Source of the DNA: CAYOUV01 sp963790075
GTDB lineage: Bacteria; Chloroflexota; Anaerolineae; Anaerolineales; Villigracilaceae
Assembly: GCA_963790075.1 (NCBI GenBank)
Contig: CAWBNG010000008.1
Span: forward strand, 496,001-560,000
Direction: 5' to 3'
Length of the DNA: 64,000 nt
This document shows, piece after piece, positions 32,351 through 41,226 of the stretch (position 1 is the stretch's first letter; every line of letters begins with the position of its first letter). A program made the translations under genes and the position numbers. The notes under the pieces were generated by a model. That model was given only the letters and a program-made list of their open reading frames with translations. It was not told where the DNA came from and did not search any database.

Positions 32351-33159
32351 GTGGTACCTCCCCGAACCTGACATTGTGGACAAAAGTGTGTGCCACGCTG
32401 GCCAACAACGATGCGCTGAATTTCCGTCCCGCACACGGGACAGGGTTGGCCTTCGCGGTCGTAAACGCGAAAGTGATTCTGGTAACCACCGCCCCGATAG
32501 ACCCAGTCGATGCTGGCACCGTTATGTTTGATGCCGTCTTGCAAGGTCTGGCGGATGGCTTGTTGGAGCGCCTCGGCCTGCCGGGGCGTTACATGATTCG
32601 AAACCGTCAGCGGATGTAGCCTAGCACGGTGCAAGGCCTCGTCAGTGTAGATGTTTCCCAGGCCAGCCAGAAAGCCTTGATCGAGCAGCAAGGGTTTGAG
32701 CAGGCGCTGACGCGCGTGCAGGGCCTGGTAGAGCCATTCAGGCGTAAAGTCATTCGAGAAGGGCTCGGGACCAAGATCGTGCAAAACGTCGTCGGGATTC
32801 TCGGTCAGCCAGACGCGCCCGAATTTACGGGTATCATTGAAAACCAGGGATTTACCATCGCTGAGGGACAGGATCAACCGGTCGTGCTTCCTGGGTTGGA
32901 TCTTCCCGTCCTGGAGAGCCAGGTCGCCGCTCATCCGTAAATGGATCAGCAAGTGGTCTGGTGATAATTGCAGGTGCAGATACTTGGCGCGCCGGCTGAC
33001 ATCCCTGATTCGCTGACCCTTGATTCGCTGCTCGAATTCCCGGGCACTGGGAGTGGCCAGTGTGCGTTCCCAGCGCAGGTCAGCCGCCAGGATGGTCTTG
33101 CCGACCAGATCCGGGCGCAGGGTGCGGGTAATTGTCTCAACTTCAGGAAGTTCGGGCAT
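32347..33159 (-). CDS. mutM: Formamidopyrimidine-DNA glycosylase (Fpg/MutM)
   Basis: A 270-residue bifunctional DNA glycosylase/AP lyase excising 8-oxoguanine and formamidopyrimidines. The N-terminal MPELPEVETI supplies the catalytic Pro2 and Glu3. LIHLRMSGDL carries the beta-hairpin lysine region. The helix-two-turn-helix DQGFLAGLGNIYTDEALHRA and a C-terminal zinc finger (CPVCG...CPQC) are complete. It sits 2 bp after the PRPP synthetase stop in a long minus-strand operon. Confidence 0.95.
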   Translation of the reverse strand: MPELPEVETITRTLRPDLVGKTILAADLRWERTLATPSAREFEQRIKGQRIRDVSRRAKYLHLQLSPDHLLIHLRMSGDLALQDGKIQPRKHDRLILSLSDGKSLVFNDTRKFGRVWLTENPDDVLHDLGPEPFSNDFTPEWLYQALHARQRLLKPLLLDQGFLAGLGNIYTDEALHRARLHPLTVSNHVTPRQAEALQQAIRQTLQDGIKHNGASIDWVYRGGGYQNHFRVYDREGQPCPVCGTEIQRIVVGQRGTHFCPQCQVRGGTT

Positions 33160-33161
33160 GT

Positions 33162-34154
33162 TTACTCGTTGAACATCTCTCCTACGCTGCGCCCTTCATG
33201 CGCGCGACGGATAACCTCACCCAGCATCGGAGCCACGGAGATGATGACAATCCGATCCTCGAGCAGTTTCTTTTTTTGTGGTTGGATGGGGACAGTATCG
33301 GTGGTGATGATTTGCTTGATGGGCAGGGTTGCCAGGCGTTCGGCTGCATTAGCAGACAGCACCGGGTGGACGAAGACGATGTAGACATCCCTCGCGCCCT
33401 TTTGTTTGACCAGGTTGACAGCCTGTACCATTGATCCAGCTGTATCCACTTCGTCATCTACGATCACTACATCGCGGTCTTCGACATTGCCGATCAGGCT
33501 CAGGGCCTGGGCTTTGGCATCGTTGGCGACGCGCCGTTTCTCGATGAAGGCGATCGGAGCATTCATATCGGCGGCAAAGTTGCGACCTTTTTTGGCAAAG
33601 CCCAGATCCACGGCTACCACTACCGGATCCCGCATCTTTTCGCGTAAATTGTTGTGGATATGTTCCACAAGCAGATGGGAGGCGGTCAGTACATCGCCGG
33701 GAACGGTAAAAAAGCCCTGGATTTGTCCGGCGTGCGGGTCGATCGTCATGTAGCGGTCCGCGCCAGCTACTTCGAGCATGTCGGCCACCAGGCGGGCGGT
33801 GATCGGGACGCGCGGCTGGTCTTTTTTATCTGAGCGTCCATAACATAAATAAGGAACGACAGCTGTGATACGGGCGGCCGAGTCCAGCCGCAGCGTCTGG
33901 ATGATGATCAGCAGTTCCATCAGATTGCGATGGACCGGCGTGGTGGTGGTCTGGATCACGTAAACATCCTGTCCACGCACGCTGGAGTGCAATTTGATGA
34001 ACAGATTTTCATTGGGAAATTCAATTACATCGCGCCCGCAAATCGGCTCGTTAAGATAATCCGCTATTTTTTGAGCCAACTCGGGCGATCCGGTACCGGC
34101 ATAAAGTTTGATGCCCCCGTACACTTTCATTTCATGATGTAATTGATGCGCCAT
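33162..34154 (-). CDS. prs: Ribose-phosphate pyrophosphokinase
   Basis: A 330-residue PRPP synthetase making 5-phosphoribosyl-1-pyrophosphate from ribose-5-phosphate and ATP. Hallmarks are VVPYLCYGRSDKKDQPR (ATP flexible loop), the metal-binding MTIDPHAGQIQGFF and the PRPP loop VVIVDDEVDTAGSM. The last departs from the usual DDxxxTGGT, with Ala-Gly for Gly-Gly. The N-terminus carries an extra MAHQLHHEM. The ATG at 34154 shares one base with the stop of the upstream GNAT gene. Confidence 0.9.
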   Translation of the reverse strand: MAHQLHHEMKVYGGIKLYAGTGSPELAQKIADYLNEPICGRDVIEFPNENLFIKLHSSVRGQDVYVIQTTTTPVHRNLMELLIIIQTLRLDSAARITAVVPYLCYGRSDKKDQPRVPITARLVADMLEVAGADRYMTIDPHAGQIQGFFTVPGDVLTASHLLVEHIHNNLREKMRDPVVVAVDLGFAKKGRNFAADMNAPIAFIEKRRVANDAKAQALSLIGNVEDRDVVIVDDEVDTAGSMVQAVNLVKQKGARDVYIVFVHPVLSANAAERLATLPIKQIITTDTVPIQPQKKKLLEDRIVIISVAPMLGEVIRRAHEGRSVGEMFNE

Positions 34155-34702
34155 CAACTCTCCCTGTTGTTAAAATCCCATTCGGGACGTAAGACACTCA
34201 TTAAAAGAATATCATGATATTGCCCCTGCCGGTACAGTGACTGGCGCATGCGCCCCTCGTGGACAAAACCGGCTTTTTCATAAGTGCGGATTGCGCGCGG
34301 GTTGGTCTCGTAAACTCGCAAAAAGATGCGGTGCAAATTCAAGGTCTCGAAACCATGCTTGAGCAGCAGGCGCATCACTGCGGTGCCGTGACCCTGGTTC
34401 CAGAAGGATTTATTTCCGATGGCGATCCCGGCTTCGGCCACACGGTGAGTCCATTCGATATTGTGCAGGCCACAACTACCGATGTGCACCCAATCCTGGC
34501 CGTCCAGCACATCGATGGCCAGCGGACGTTCTTCCGCGGGGAGCTCGCTCAACTTCTCGAACCATTGGATTTCTTCATTCAGCGACATGGGCAGGAAAAG
34601 AAACAGGCCTTCGATCACTTCCGGATCGTTCAACCACTCCACGTAACGTGGCAGGTCATCACGCTCGACAGCCCGCAGGCGGACGCGCTCGCCGTAGATC
34701 AC
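34154..34702 (-). CDS. RimJ/RimL-type GNAT acetyltransferase
   Basis: 182 residues. MIYGERVRLRAVERDDLPRY starts the RimL-like fold. AGIAIGNKSFWNQGHGTAVM is motif A with acetyl-CoA-binding Q-x-x-G-x-A/G, and VYETNPRAIRTYEKAGFVHEG is the classic C-terminal signature. It is translationally coupled to meaB (ATGA overlap) and prs (TGATG overlap). It could acetylate a ribosomal protein, an enzyme or a small amine; the substrate is unknown. Confidence 0.83.
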   Translation of the reverse strand: MIYGERVRLRAVERDDLPRYVEWLNDPEVIEGLFLFLPMSLNEEIQWFEKLSELPAEERPLAIDVLDGQDWVHIGSCGLHNIEWTHRVAEAGIAIGNKSFWNQGHGTAVMRLLLKHGFETLNLHRIFLRVYETNPRAIRTYEKAGFVHEGRMRQSLYRQGQYHDILLMSVLRPEWDFNNRES

Positions 34703-35709
34703 TTGTGACTCCCATTCAACAGGGATCTGACGGCCTCCCAGGGAGATATTTGACGTTTGACCAGCTTGTTGACCGTGTCCTCGTAGCGCTGTTGGGGAAG
34801 GTTATCCCGGAAACGGGAAACCAGCGTGACACGAATCAGCGTCTCGAGATCAGCCTCCAGGCGAGCTCGCTCGCGAGCAGACCAATCCCCGCTCCGACGT
34901 AAATGTTCGGAGTGTTGTGCAATCAGATCCACCAGCTCAGGGACGCCAGTCCCATCCAGGGCTATAGTGCGTTGGATGGGTGAAATCCACAACTCTAAAT
35001 CGTTTTCGGCGATTTGGACAGGAGCTTCCATTTTTTGTCCGTGATGGCTGAAGACCCGCTTGACCGGATGGGCCAGTTCGAGCGTCGACTTGAGGGCTTT
35101 GACCGTGTGTTCCACGCCTGGCCGGTCGGCTTTATTGACTACCAAGATATCAGCGATTTCGAGAATCCCGGCTTTGATGGCCTGGATGTCATCACCCAGA
35201 CCGGGGGCTTCGACCACCAGCGTGGTGTGCGCTAGTTGGGCGATATCCACTTCGGCTTGTCCCGCGCCAACCGTTTCGATCAGAATGACCTCAAAACCGG
35301 CTGCGTCGAAGACCTGCACAACGCCGGCTGTGGCCAGGGCCAACCCGCCCAATGATCCGCGCGAGGCCATCGAACGAATGAACACATCCGGGTCGCCGGA
35401 TAGGTCACGCATGCGGACCCGGTCGCCGAGTACGGCTCCACCGGTGAATGGGCTGGATGGGTCCACTGCGACAATGGCAATGCGCTTGGGGGCGACGGCT
35501 TGTTTCCGATAGTGCAAGGCGATCTGGTTGACCAACGATGACTTACCAGTGCCGGGTGCTCCGGTCACCCCGATCAGATGGGCTTGCCCGGTGTGGGGGA
35601 AGAGTTGATCGAGGGCATCGCGGCCTTCGGGTGTGTCGTTTTCAACCTGCGTCAGCAGGCGCGACATTGCCAGCCGGTCACCGTCCAGTACGGATTGCGC
35701 TAAGCTCAT
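34699..35709 (-). CDS. meaB: Methylmalonyl-CoA mutase-associated GTPase MeaB/ArgK
   Basis: A 336-residue G3E-family GTPase that gates cofactor loading and protects B12-dependent mutases. Walker A is GVTGAPGTGKSSL (about 48-60), the switch region contains DPSSPFTGGAVLGDRVRM, and the base-recognition motif is NKAD. VETVGAGQAEVDI is the switch III-like stretch of MeaB. AGGAG precedes the ATG at 35709, chosen over an upstream frame extension. It lies 7 bp after the stand-alone B12-binding subunit, its natural partner. Confidence 0.92.
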   Translation of the reverse strand: MSLAQSVLDGDRLAMSRLLTQVENDTPEGRDALDQLFPHTGQAHLIGVTGAPGTGKSSLVNQIALHYRKQAVAPKRIAIVAVDPSSPFTGGAVLGDRVRMRDLSGDPDVFIRSMASRGSLGGLALATAGVVQVFDAAGFEVILIETVGAGQAEVDIAQLAHTTLVVEAPGLGDDIQAIKAGILEIADILVVNKADRPGVEHTVKALKSTLELAHPVKRVFSHHGQKMEAPVQIAENDLELWISPIQRTIALDGTGVPELVDLIAQHSEHLRRSGDWSARERARLEADLETLIRVTLVSRFRDNLPQQRYEDTVNKLVKRQISPWEAVRSLLNGSHK

Positions 35710-35716
35710 CCTGCTC

Positions 35717-36127
35717 CTACTCGGCTGGAGTTGAAGCCAGCGCCTGGCGAATGGCTTCAATGATCTTTTCGGTGGGAGCGCCGGGTCCGTAGATACCGGT
35801 CACACCCAGTTCCATCAAGCGTGGCACATCTTCGTCCGGGATGATACCGCCGACAAACACCTTGACGTGTTCCTGGCCGTTGCCCTTGAGCAATTCCATC
35901 ACACGTGGCAAAAGCGCCATATGGGCGCCAGATAGTACCGAAAGACCGACCACATCCACGTCTTCCTGCAAAGCGGCTTCGGCGATCATTTCGGGGGTCT
36001 GGCGTAAACCGGTATAAATGACTTCCATTCCGGCATCTCGCAAGGCGCGTGCGACTACCTTAGCGCCTCGATCATGCCCATCCAGGCCAGGTTTTGCAAC
36101 GAGTACGCGAATTTTGCGCTCGGTCAT
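35717..36127 (-). CDS. Methylmalonyl-CoA mutase cobalamin-binding subunit
   Basis: A 136-residue stand-alone B12-binding domain. GLDGHDRGAKVVA gives the DxHxxG motif (D16, H18, G21) whose His ligates cobalt, followed by VVGLSVLSGAHM and FVGGIIPDEDV. It is the small subunit of a split acyl-CoA mutase such as methylmalonyl-CoA mutase; the catalytic large subunit is not in the window. It is the first gene of the minus-strand operon with meaB, GNAT, prs and mutM. Confidence 0.9.
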   Translation of the reverse strand: MTERKIRVLVAKPGLDGHDRGAKVVARALRDAGMEVIYTGLRQTPEMIAEAALQEDVDVVGLSVLSGAHMALLPRVMELLKGNGQEHVKVFVGGIIPDEDVPRLMELGVTGIYGPGAPTEKIIEAIRQALASTPAE

Positions 36128-36255
36128 TGTTTGCCTCCGGGGAGAGTGATTCTTTGAGCGATTATACTATACCCCCCTTGAGGGATAACCAGCCAGAATC
36201 GACTGTTAATTTCACCTATTTTTCCCCTCTTGACCAGCCTTGCGCCTCCGTTATA

Positions 36256-36278
36256 AAATCTTTTTATCTTAAAGATTT
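36256..36278. promoter_or_regulatory. AT-rich palindrome over the -35 region of the 36.3-44.6 kb cluster
   Basis: AAATCTTT (36256-36263) and AAAGATTT (36271-36278) flank a 7-base spacer, immediately upstream of the TATACT box at 36283. It looks like a dimeric repressor operator covering the -35 region. Confidence 0.4.
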
Positions 36279-36282
36279 ATGC

Positions 36283-36288
36283 TATACT
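36283..36288 (+). promoter_or_regulatory. -10 box of the cluster, leaderless arrangement
   Basis: TATACT ends 6 bases before the ATG at 36295. There is no Shine-Dalgarno sequence. Confidence 0.5.
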
Positions 36289-36294
36289 GACGTT

Positions 36295-36537
36295 ATGCGA
36301 AAGCCGTACGCCGATTGGTCTCAGTGGTCCAAGTTCCTGCGACGATGGGGCATGCAGGGCCTGGTTGCCTGGTTGTTGGAAGCCAGTGGACCATTAACAT
36401 TGCTGGGTGCACAGGCGTTGTATCTTAGCCAGCCATTCTTAGGTTCAGAGCCGGTCGAAAACTTGGCCCACATGCTCGAAGATCATCAGGAATCGCAGGC
36501 ATTCGCTGCCTTTCTGCGGGAGGAAATACCATCGTGA
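36295..36537 (+). CDS. Small protein heading the MutL-like cluster
   Basis: 80 residues, unrecognised: MRKPYADWSQWSKFLRRWG followed by a moderately hydrophobic stretch (LVAWLLEASGPLTLLGAQAL) and an acidic tail. It may be membrane-associated through an amphipathic helix. The start directly follows the -10 box. The stop overlaps the GTG of the next gene (GTGA), so it is coupled to the cluster. Confidence 0.6.
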   Translation: MRKPYADWSQWSKFLRRWGMQGLVAWLLEASGPLTLLGAQALYLSQPFLGSEPVENLAHMLEDHQESQAFAAFLREEIPS

Positions 36538-37277
36538 ACTTGACTGCGATTGCAGGAATTGTGCTTGTCGTTCTAGCAGCGGTTCTGATGCTGGTATTCT
36601 CGCTCGTCAAGCGAAAGGCGCCCCCGGTTTTTCGAGATATTCCAGCCTTCAGTCGCCTGCGGCGTGCAATTGGCCTGGCCGTTGAAGACGGTACACGTCT
36701 GCATTTCTCGTTCGGTCATAGCAGTTTGATTGTCCCGCGCAGCGCCTCCGCTTTTGCGGCCCTGGGAATGTTGCGCAAGGTTGCCGAGCAGACTTCGGTA
36801 AGCGACCGCCCACCGGTTGTGACTGCCGGGGACGCGGCTCTGACGATTCTGGCGCAGGATACGCTGCATTCCGCTTATCGATCAGCGGCTGCTGAGGGTT
36901 TGTATGATCCCAATGCAGCCCGGCTGACGGGGTTGACCCCCTTCTCGTATGCGGCTGGTGCAATTCCAATTATGCGTGATGAGGACGTCTCGGCCAATAT
37001 TCTGATGGGTAATTTTGGCGTAGAAGTCGCATTTCTGACAGATACAAGTGAACGCGAGACTTCCTTCACCATGGCCGCAACCGACAGCCTGCCCGCACAA
37101 GCCATCATTTATGCTACTGCACAAGAACCATTGATTGGGGAAGAGCTTTATGCTGCCGGTGCCTATGTGGATGCCGGCCCATCGCACACTGCCAGCTTGC
37201 AGGTGCAAGATATTTTGCGTTGGCTTATCGTCGCCGCTGTCTTGAGCGGTGTCATGCTCAAATTGCTGGGGTTTTAG
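36534..37277 (+). CDS. Membrane protein, possibly DUF6754-like
   Basis: 247 residues from a GTG overlapping the previous stop, with GGGAGG upstream. Helices lie at about 3-24 and 225-245. The soluble core has PAFSRLRRAIGLAVEDGTRL, SFGHSSLIVPRSASAFAALG, VTAGDAALTILAQDTL and a C-terminal EELYAAGAYVDAGPSHTASL. I think this matches an uncharacterised family (DUF6754), from memory only. The final base of its stop starts the next gene (TAGTG). Confidence 0.6.
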   Translation: MNLTAIAGIVLVVLAAVLMLVFSLVKRKAPPVFRDIPAFSRLRRAIGLAVEDGTRLHFSFGHSSLIVPRSASAFAALGMLRKVAEQTSVSDRPPVVTAGDAALTILAQDTLHSAYRSAAAEGLYDPNAARLTGLTPFSYAAGAIPIMRDEDVSANILMGNFGVEVAFLTDTSERETSFTMAATDSLPAQAIIYATAQEPLIGEELYAAGAYVDAGPSHTASLQVQDILRWLIVAAVLSGVMLKLLGF

Positions 37278-37897
37278 TGAAAAGACCCCTTGCAACTGCC
37301 ATAGCAATTGCCATTGGTTTGATCGTCCTGCTGGGATACTTTATCCCTCTGCCGATCTTGACGAGTGTGCGCATCGAGTTGGTGCAATGGGCAATCATCC
37401 TGGCTGGCGTCGCGGTATTGGTTGGGGTCATTAACCTGTTTTCTGTACACCTCAAAAAAATTCGCCAAAAGGAAAAAGGGGCTGTTTACAGCCTGTTTCT
37501 GATCGCTGCTCTGCTGTTAACCTTCATTTTAGGGATTATTCTGGGACCCGATCACTCCACCATGCAATTGATATTTGAATCGGTGGTCATCCCAGTTGAG
37601 GCCAGCCTGATGGCGATGCTGGCAATGACGCTGATCTATGCCAGTATTCGCTTGCTGCGCCGTCGAAGTGACCTGATGACCGTGGTTTTCCTTATCACGG
37701 CGTTATTGGTCCTGCTTGGGACAGCGCCGCTGCCCTTTGGCCCGCTGCCGATCGTCGGTGATTTGATCCGCCCGTTCATTGCCCAGGTGCTGGCTGCAGC
37801 AGGTGCCCGCGGTATCCTGCTGGGGGTTGCATTGGGTACTCTGACCACAGGTCTGCGCATCGTCTTTGGCGCGGATCGGCCATACGGAGGCAGGTAA
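37277..37897 (+). CDS. Polytopic membrane protein of the cluster
   Basis: 206 residues from a GTG at 37277. About six hydrophobic helices with short loops: near 10-30, 35-58, 72-92, 105-130, 140-160 and 170-195. No catalytic motif is seen. Conserved-looking Pro/Gly turns such as LPFGPLPIVGDLIRPF occur. It overlaps both neighbours by one base, so it is firmly part of the operon. Possibly a membrane scaffold. Confidence 0.65.
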   Translation: MKRPLATAIAIAIGLIVLLGYFIPLPILTSVRIELVQWAIILAGVAVLVGVINLFSVHLKKIRQKEKGAVYSLFLIAALLLTFILGIILGPDHSTMQLIFESVVIPVEASLMAMLAMTLIYASIRLLRRRSDLMTVVFLITALLVLLGTAPLPFGPLPIVGDLIRPFIAQVLAAAGARGILLGVALGTLTTGLRIVFGADRPYGGR

Positions 37898-40536
37898 TGG
37901 CTGAGATCCGTTGCCCGATGTGTGGAAAGTCCAACCCAGACAACCTGGATGAATGCCAATTCTGCCAGGCGCGCCTCAAGCCAATCACAGCGCCGCTCGA
38001 TCCTCTTCAACCGGGCGAACCCCCTACCAAGAAAAATACCTCCGAACTCGAAAAAACGCTACCCGGCTGGTTGCGCGAAGCCCGCAAAGCCGAAGATGAT
38101 AATACCGGCTTCGAAGAAACTCCAGCCGAAACAGAATCGGTTTCAAAGACAGATAGCACGGATTTGCTGGGAGGCCTGGCCGATGCCCAGGAAGAGGAAG
38201 ACGAAGTCCCCGATTGGCTCTCCCGCCTGAGCCCGGATACGGTCAAAACACCTGACAGGCAAACGCCCTCCACGCCTAAAGAAAGCGGGTCGGGAGATTG
38301 GCTGTCCGAAATACGCCATGAGACCCCAGACACGTTTGAGCAGGCGCCAACTCCTCCGGAGCCCGAATCGTTCGAGGCTGAACCCGAAACTGGATCAATC
38401 GATCTGGGCGAGTCCACTTTCAGAGTAGACGATACCGCTGATGAAGGCGGTTTCGGAAGCTTTTCATTTGGAAAAGCCGATGAGGAAGACAATCAATTTC
38501 AAGCAGATGATTCGGAGGTTCAGCCCTTCATAACCTTTGATGGCGATGGATCGACGGCTGAAGGTGAACTCCCCTCATGGTTATCGAATTTTGCTGAAGA
38601 TAATTCAGACCAGGAACCGAGTGAGTCAACCGAGCCGGAAACGGCAGACACTTCTGAGCCACAGGCTGAAGGTGAGTTGCCGAATTGGTTGTCCGGTTTT
38701 TCGGCAGATGAAAATCCTGCGCAGGACGCGGCTCTTGAGACTCCAGCAGCGCCTGAAGAACCTCTAAAAGAGGAACCCCAAAAAGCGGAAGAATCGCAGG
38801 TGCCGGCTTTTGAGGGTGAATTACCCGACTGGTTATCAACTTTGCCCACCGAGGGGGAGCAGGGGCAATCCTTCACAGTCGATGCCGAGGAACCGGTGCA
38901 ACAAGCCGCAACACCGTTCGAACCGGGTCCTGAAGCCATTTCCAAAGAAGAATCGCCCGAATGGCTGGCTAACCTGCCCTCCGAATCAAAAGCCACTGAA
39001 TTACCAAATGTGCGTGCTTTCACCGATTCTCTTAAAAAAAGGTCAACCGATGAGAGTTCGCCAGATGTCGGTTTACCAAACTGGTTGGGCGAGGAATTTG
39101 CCGGAAAACCGGAAGGGTCGGATGCCCTTCAGCCTGCTGCATCTGAGTCTGAGCCACCGGTCGAAAGTGGATTGCTGGACAGGTTAACTGCCTCACCCGC
39201 TGCCGGGGATGGCGCTGCACAAGAACCGCCAGATATTAAAGGGACCCCAATTTTTGTGGACGAAAAGGCTTCCTCGGGTGAAGACGTAGAAGCAATTTTT
39301 TCCATGGATATGCCTGACTGGCTATCAAGTCTTGGGCCGGGGGACCAGGAACAATCACAAGCCCCTGATGATTCCGCAGGCGAAAGCGACGAAGCCCTGG
39401 TCCCGGGTGATTTGCCAGGCTGGGTTAAGGCCATGCGACCGGTTGAGGCTGTGGTCGATAAAGCGCCGGTTGATTCTGGGGAATCTGACCGGAAAGTTGA
39501 ACACAAGGGACCATTGGCCGGATTAAGCGGTATTCTTCCCGCTGGCTCAGATCTTACACCAACCCACAAGACGCAAACCTATGCCATCAAACTTCAGGTC
39601 AGTGATGCTCAACAGGTCAATGCATCTCTATTAGAACGCTTGCTGGGCTCTGAAGCTAAGCCGCGCTCCTTGTCCACTTCACCCTATGTGATGCCACAGC
39701 GCTTTTTGCGATGGGCAATTGCTGTGTTATTGATTTTAGTTATCGGCGTAACTACTTTCGCCGGAACCAGTGTTGTACCGACGCCCAACCTATACCCCAA
39801 TGAAACGCTGGCTGCGATCAAGGCCATCAATGATCTGGCAGCGGACGGCACTGTCCTATTGGTATTTGACTACAATCCCGGCTTGAGTGGCGAATTGGAA
39901 GCGGCTGCCACACCAGTGGTCGACCACTTGATGCTCAAAGGGATGAAACTGGCGGCATTGTCCTCTGTGCCAACGGGACCGGCGTTGACAGAACAATTCA
40001 TGCGCTCATTACAGGAAAGTCATGATTTTCAGCCAAGCCAGCAGTATGTGGAATTGGGATATCTGCCTGGGGGATCGGCAGGTGTGCTGGGTTTTGCCAG
40101 CAATCCGCTGGTGACAATTGGCCAAACAATCAGCGGGACAAATCTGTGGGCGAGTCCAGTATTGGAAAACATCAAAGCGCTTGGCGATTTTTCCGCCCTG
40201 GTGCTGCTGACGGATGAACCCGAAATTGCTCGCACATGGATCGAGCAGGCAAAGCCGAAATTGGGGAGTAGACCGTTGATCCTGGTGGTCAGCGCGCAGG
40301 CCGAGCCGATGGTTCGTCCGTACTACGAATCCGGTCAGGTGCAGGGAATGGTGACGGGATTGATGGGCGGGGTCTCTTATGAAAAAGTCAATGCGCGTCC
40401 CGGGTTGAGTACCCGCTATTGGGATGCTTTTAGTTTTGGAATTTTCTTTGCAGAACTCATGATTGTCGCCGGCGGCTTATGGAGCCTAATATCTGCATGG
40501 CTTGCACGCCGCACGCAGCCAGCCGAAAAGGAATAG
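37897..40536 (+). CDS. Zinc-ribbon protein with about ten PxWL motifs and C-terminal membrane domain
   Basis: 879 residues. The N-terminus is a zinc ribbon (CPMC at C6/C9, CQFC at C20/C23). Residues 30-520 are acidic and low-complexity, carrying about ten copies of a short motif such as ELPDWLSTL at roughly 54, 103, 132, 224, 260, 308, 352, 392, 471 and 505. A helix near 603-625 leads to an extracytoplasmic domain (about 630-845: LAAIKAINDLAADGTVLLVF, LGYLPGGSAGVLGFA), and a second helix lies near 850-872. The motif array looks like multivalent docking sites. The ATG overlaps the previous stop. No function is known to me. Confidence 0.75.
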   Translation: MAEIRCPMCGKSNPDNLDECQFCQARLKPITAPLDPLQPGEPPTKKNTSELEKTLPGWLREARKAEDDNTGFEETPAETESVSKTDSTDLLGGLADAQEEEDEVPDWLSRLSPDTVKTPDRQTPSTPKESGSGDWLSEIRHETPDTFEQAPTPPEPESFEAEPETGSIDLGESTFRVDDTADEGGFGSFSFGKADEEDNQFQADDSEVQPFITFDGDGSTAEGELPSWLSNFAEDNSDQEPSESTEPETADTSEPQAEGELPNWLSGFSADENPAQDAALETPAAPEEPLKEEPQKAEESQVPAFEGELPDWLSTLPTEGEQGQSFTVDAEEPVQQAATPFEPGPEAISKEESPEWLANLPSESKATELPNVRAFTDSLKKRSTDESSPDVGLPNWLGEEFAGKPEGSDALQPAASESEPPVESGLLDRLTASPAAGDGAAQEPPDIKGTPIFVDEKASSGEDVEAIFSMDMPDWLSSLGPGDQEQSQAPDDSAGESDEALVPGDLPGWVKAMRPVEAVVDKAPVDSGESDRKVEHKGPLAGLSGILPAGSDLTPTHKTQTYAIKLQVSDAQQVNASLLERLLGSEAKPRSLSTSPYVMPQRFLRWAIAVLLILVIGVTTFAGTSVVPTPNLYPNETLAAIKAINDLAADGTVLLVFDYNPGLSGELEAAATPVVDHLMLKGMKLAALSSVPTGPALTEQFMRSLQESHDFQPSQQYVELGYLPGGSAGVLGFASNPLVTIGQTISGTNLWASPVLENIKALGDFSALVLLTDEPEIARTWIEQAKPKLGSRPLILVVSAQAEPMVRPYYESGQVQGMVTGLMGGVSYEKVNARPGLSTRYWDAFSFGIFFAELMIVAGGLWSLISAWLARRTQPAEKE

Positions 40537-40537
40537 C

Positions 40538-41221
40538 ATGCCGGGATCTTCCAATTTAATTGCTGGGACTGTCAGTTTTCTCCTCACCCTGATGATTTTT
40601 AGTTATTTGCTTGGTGACAATCCCCTTTTCCGTGTGGCGGTTTATGTTTTCGTGGGTGTTTCGGCCGGGTACGTGGCAGCGGTGATTCTCTATCAAGTCA
40701 TCTTGGCCGATTTATTGGTACCTTTGTTTACAGCTTCGCTGATAGAGCGCTTATTGTTGATCATACCGCTGATCCTGAGTGTGTTGGTTATGATGAAAAT
40801 ATCCAGGCAGCTTTCCTGGTTGGGCAGCCCGGCCATGGCTTACCTGGTCGGTACGGGGGCGGCGGTGGCGGTGGGCGGGGCTGTGTTAGGAACGCTCCTC
40901 CCACAGACACTGGCGGCCTTTAACTTCCCAAGCTTTATTAGCGCGATCGCAGATCGGACCGGAGCCGAGGCTCAGCGTCTGGCTTATGGTTTGGTGGTTG
41001 CGCTTGGAACGATCAGCACCTTGATTTATTTTCAATTCGCCGCCGGAGTTCAGCAAGACGGAACTGTGAGTCGCAGCCGCATCGTGGAAATCATCTCCTG
41101 GGTCGGACGGATCTTTATCGCCATCACGTTTGGTATGCTGTTTGCCGGGCTGTATGCGGCGGCGATGACCGCCCTGATCGAACGGTTGAATTTCATTATC
41201 AATTTCTTTGGATCATTCTGA
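40538..41221 (+). CDS. Polytopic membrane protein of the cluster
   Basis: 227 residues from the ATG at 40538 (AAAAGGAAT upstream), one base after the zinc-ribbon gene. About six hydrophobic helices with a Gly/Ala-rich centre (LVGTGAAVAVGGAVLG) and a final helix pair around FGMLFAGLYAAAMTAL. It is unrecognised, but its position and size make it a likely membrane partner of the zinc-ribbon protein and the actin-like ATPase that follows at 5 bp. Confidence 0.65.
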   Translation: MPGSSNLIAGTVSFLLTLMIFSYLLGDNPLFRVAVYVFVGVSAGYVAAVILYQVILADLLVPLFTASLIERLLLIIPLILSVLVMMKISRQLSWLGSPAMAYLVGTGAAVAVGGAVLGTLLPQTLAAFNFPSFISAIADRTGAEAQRLAYGLVVALGTISTLIYFQFAAGVQQDGTVSRSRIVEIISWVGRIFIAITFGMLFAGLYAAAMTALIERLNFIINFFGSF

Positions 41222-41226
41222 CGCTT

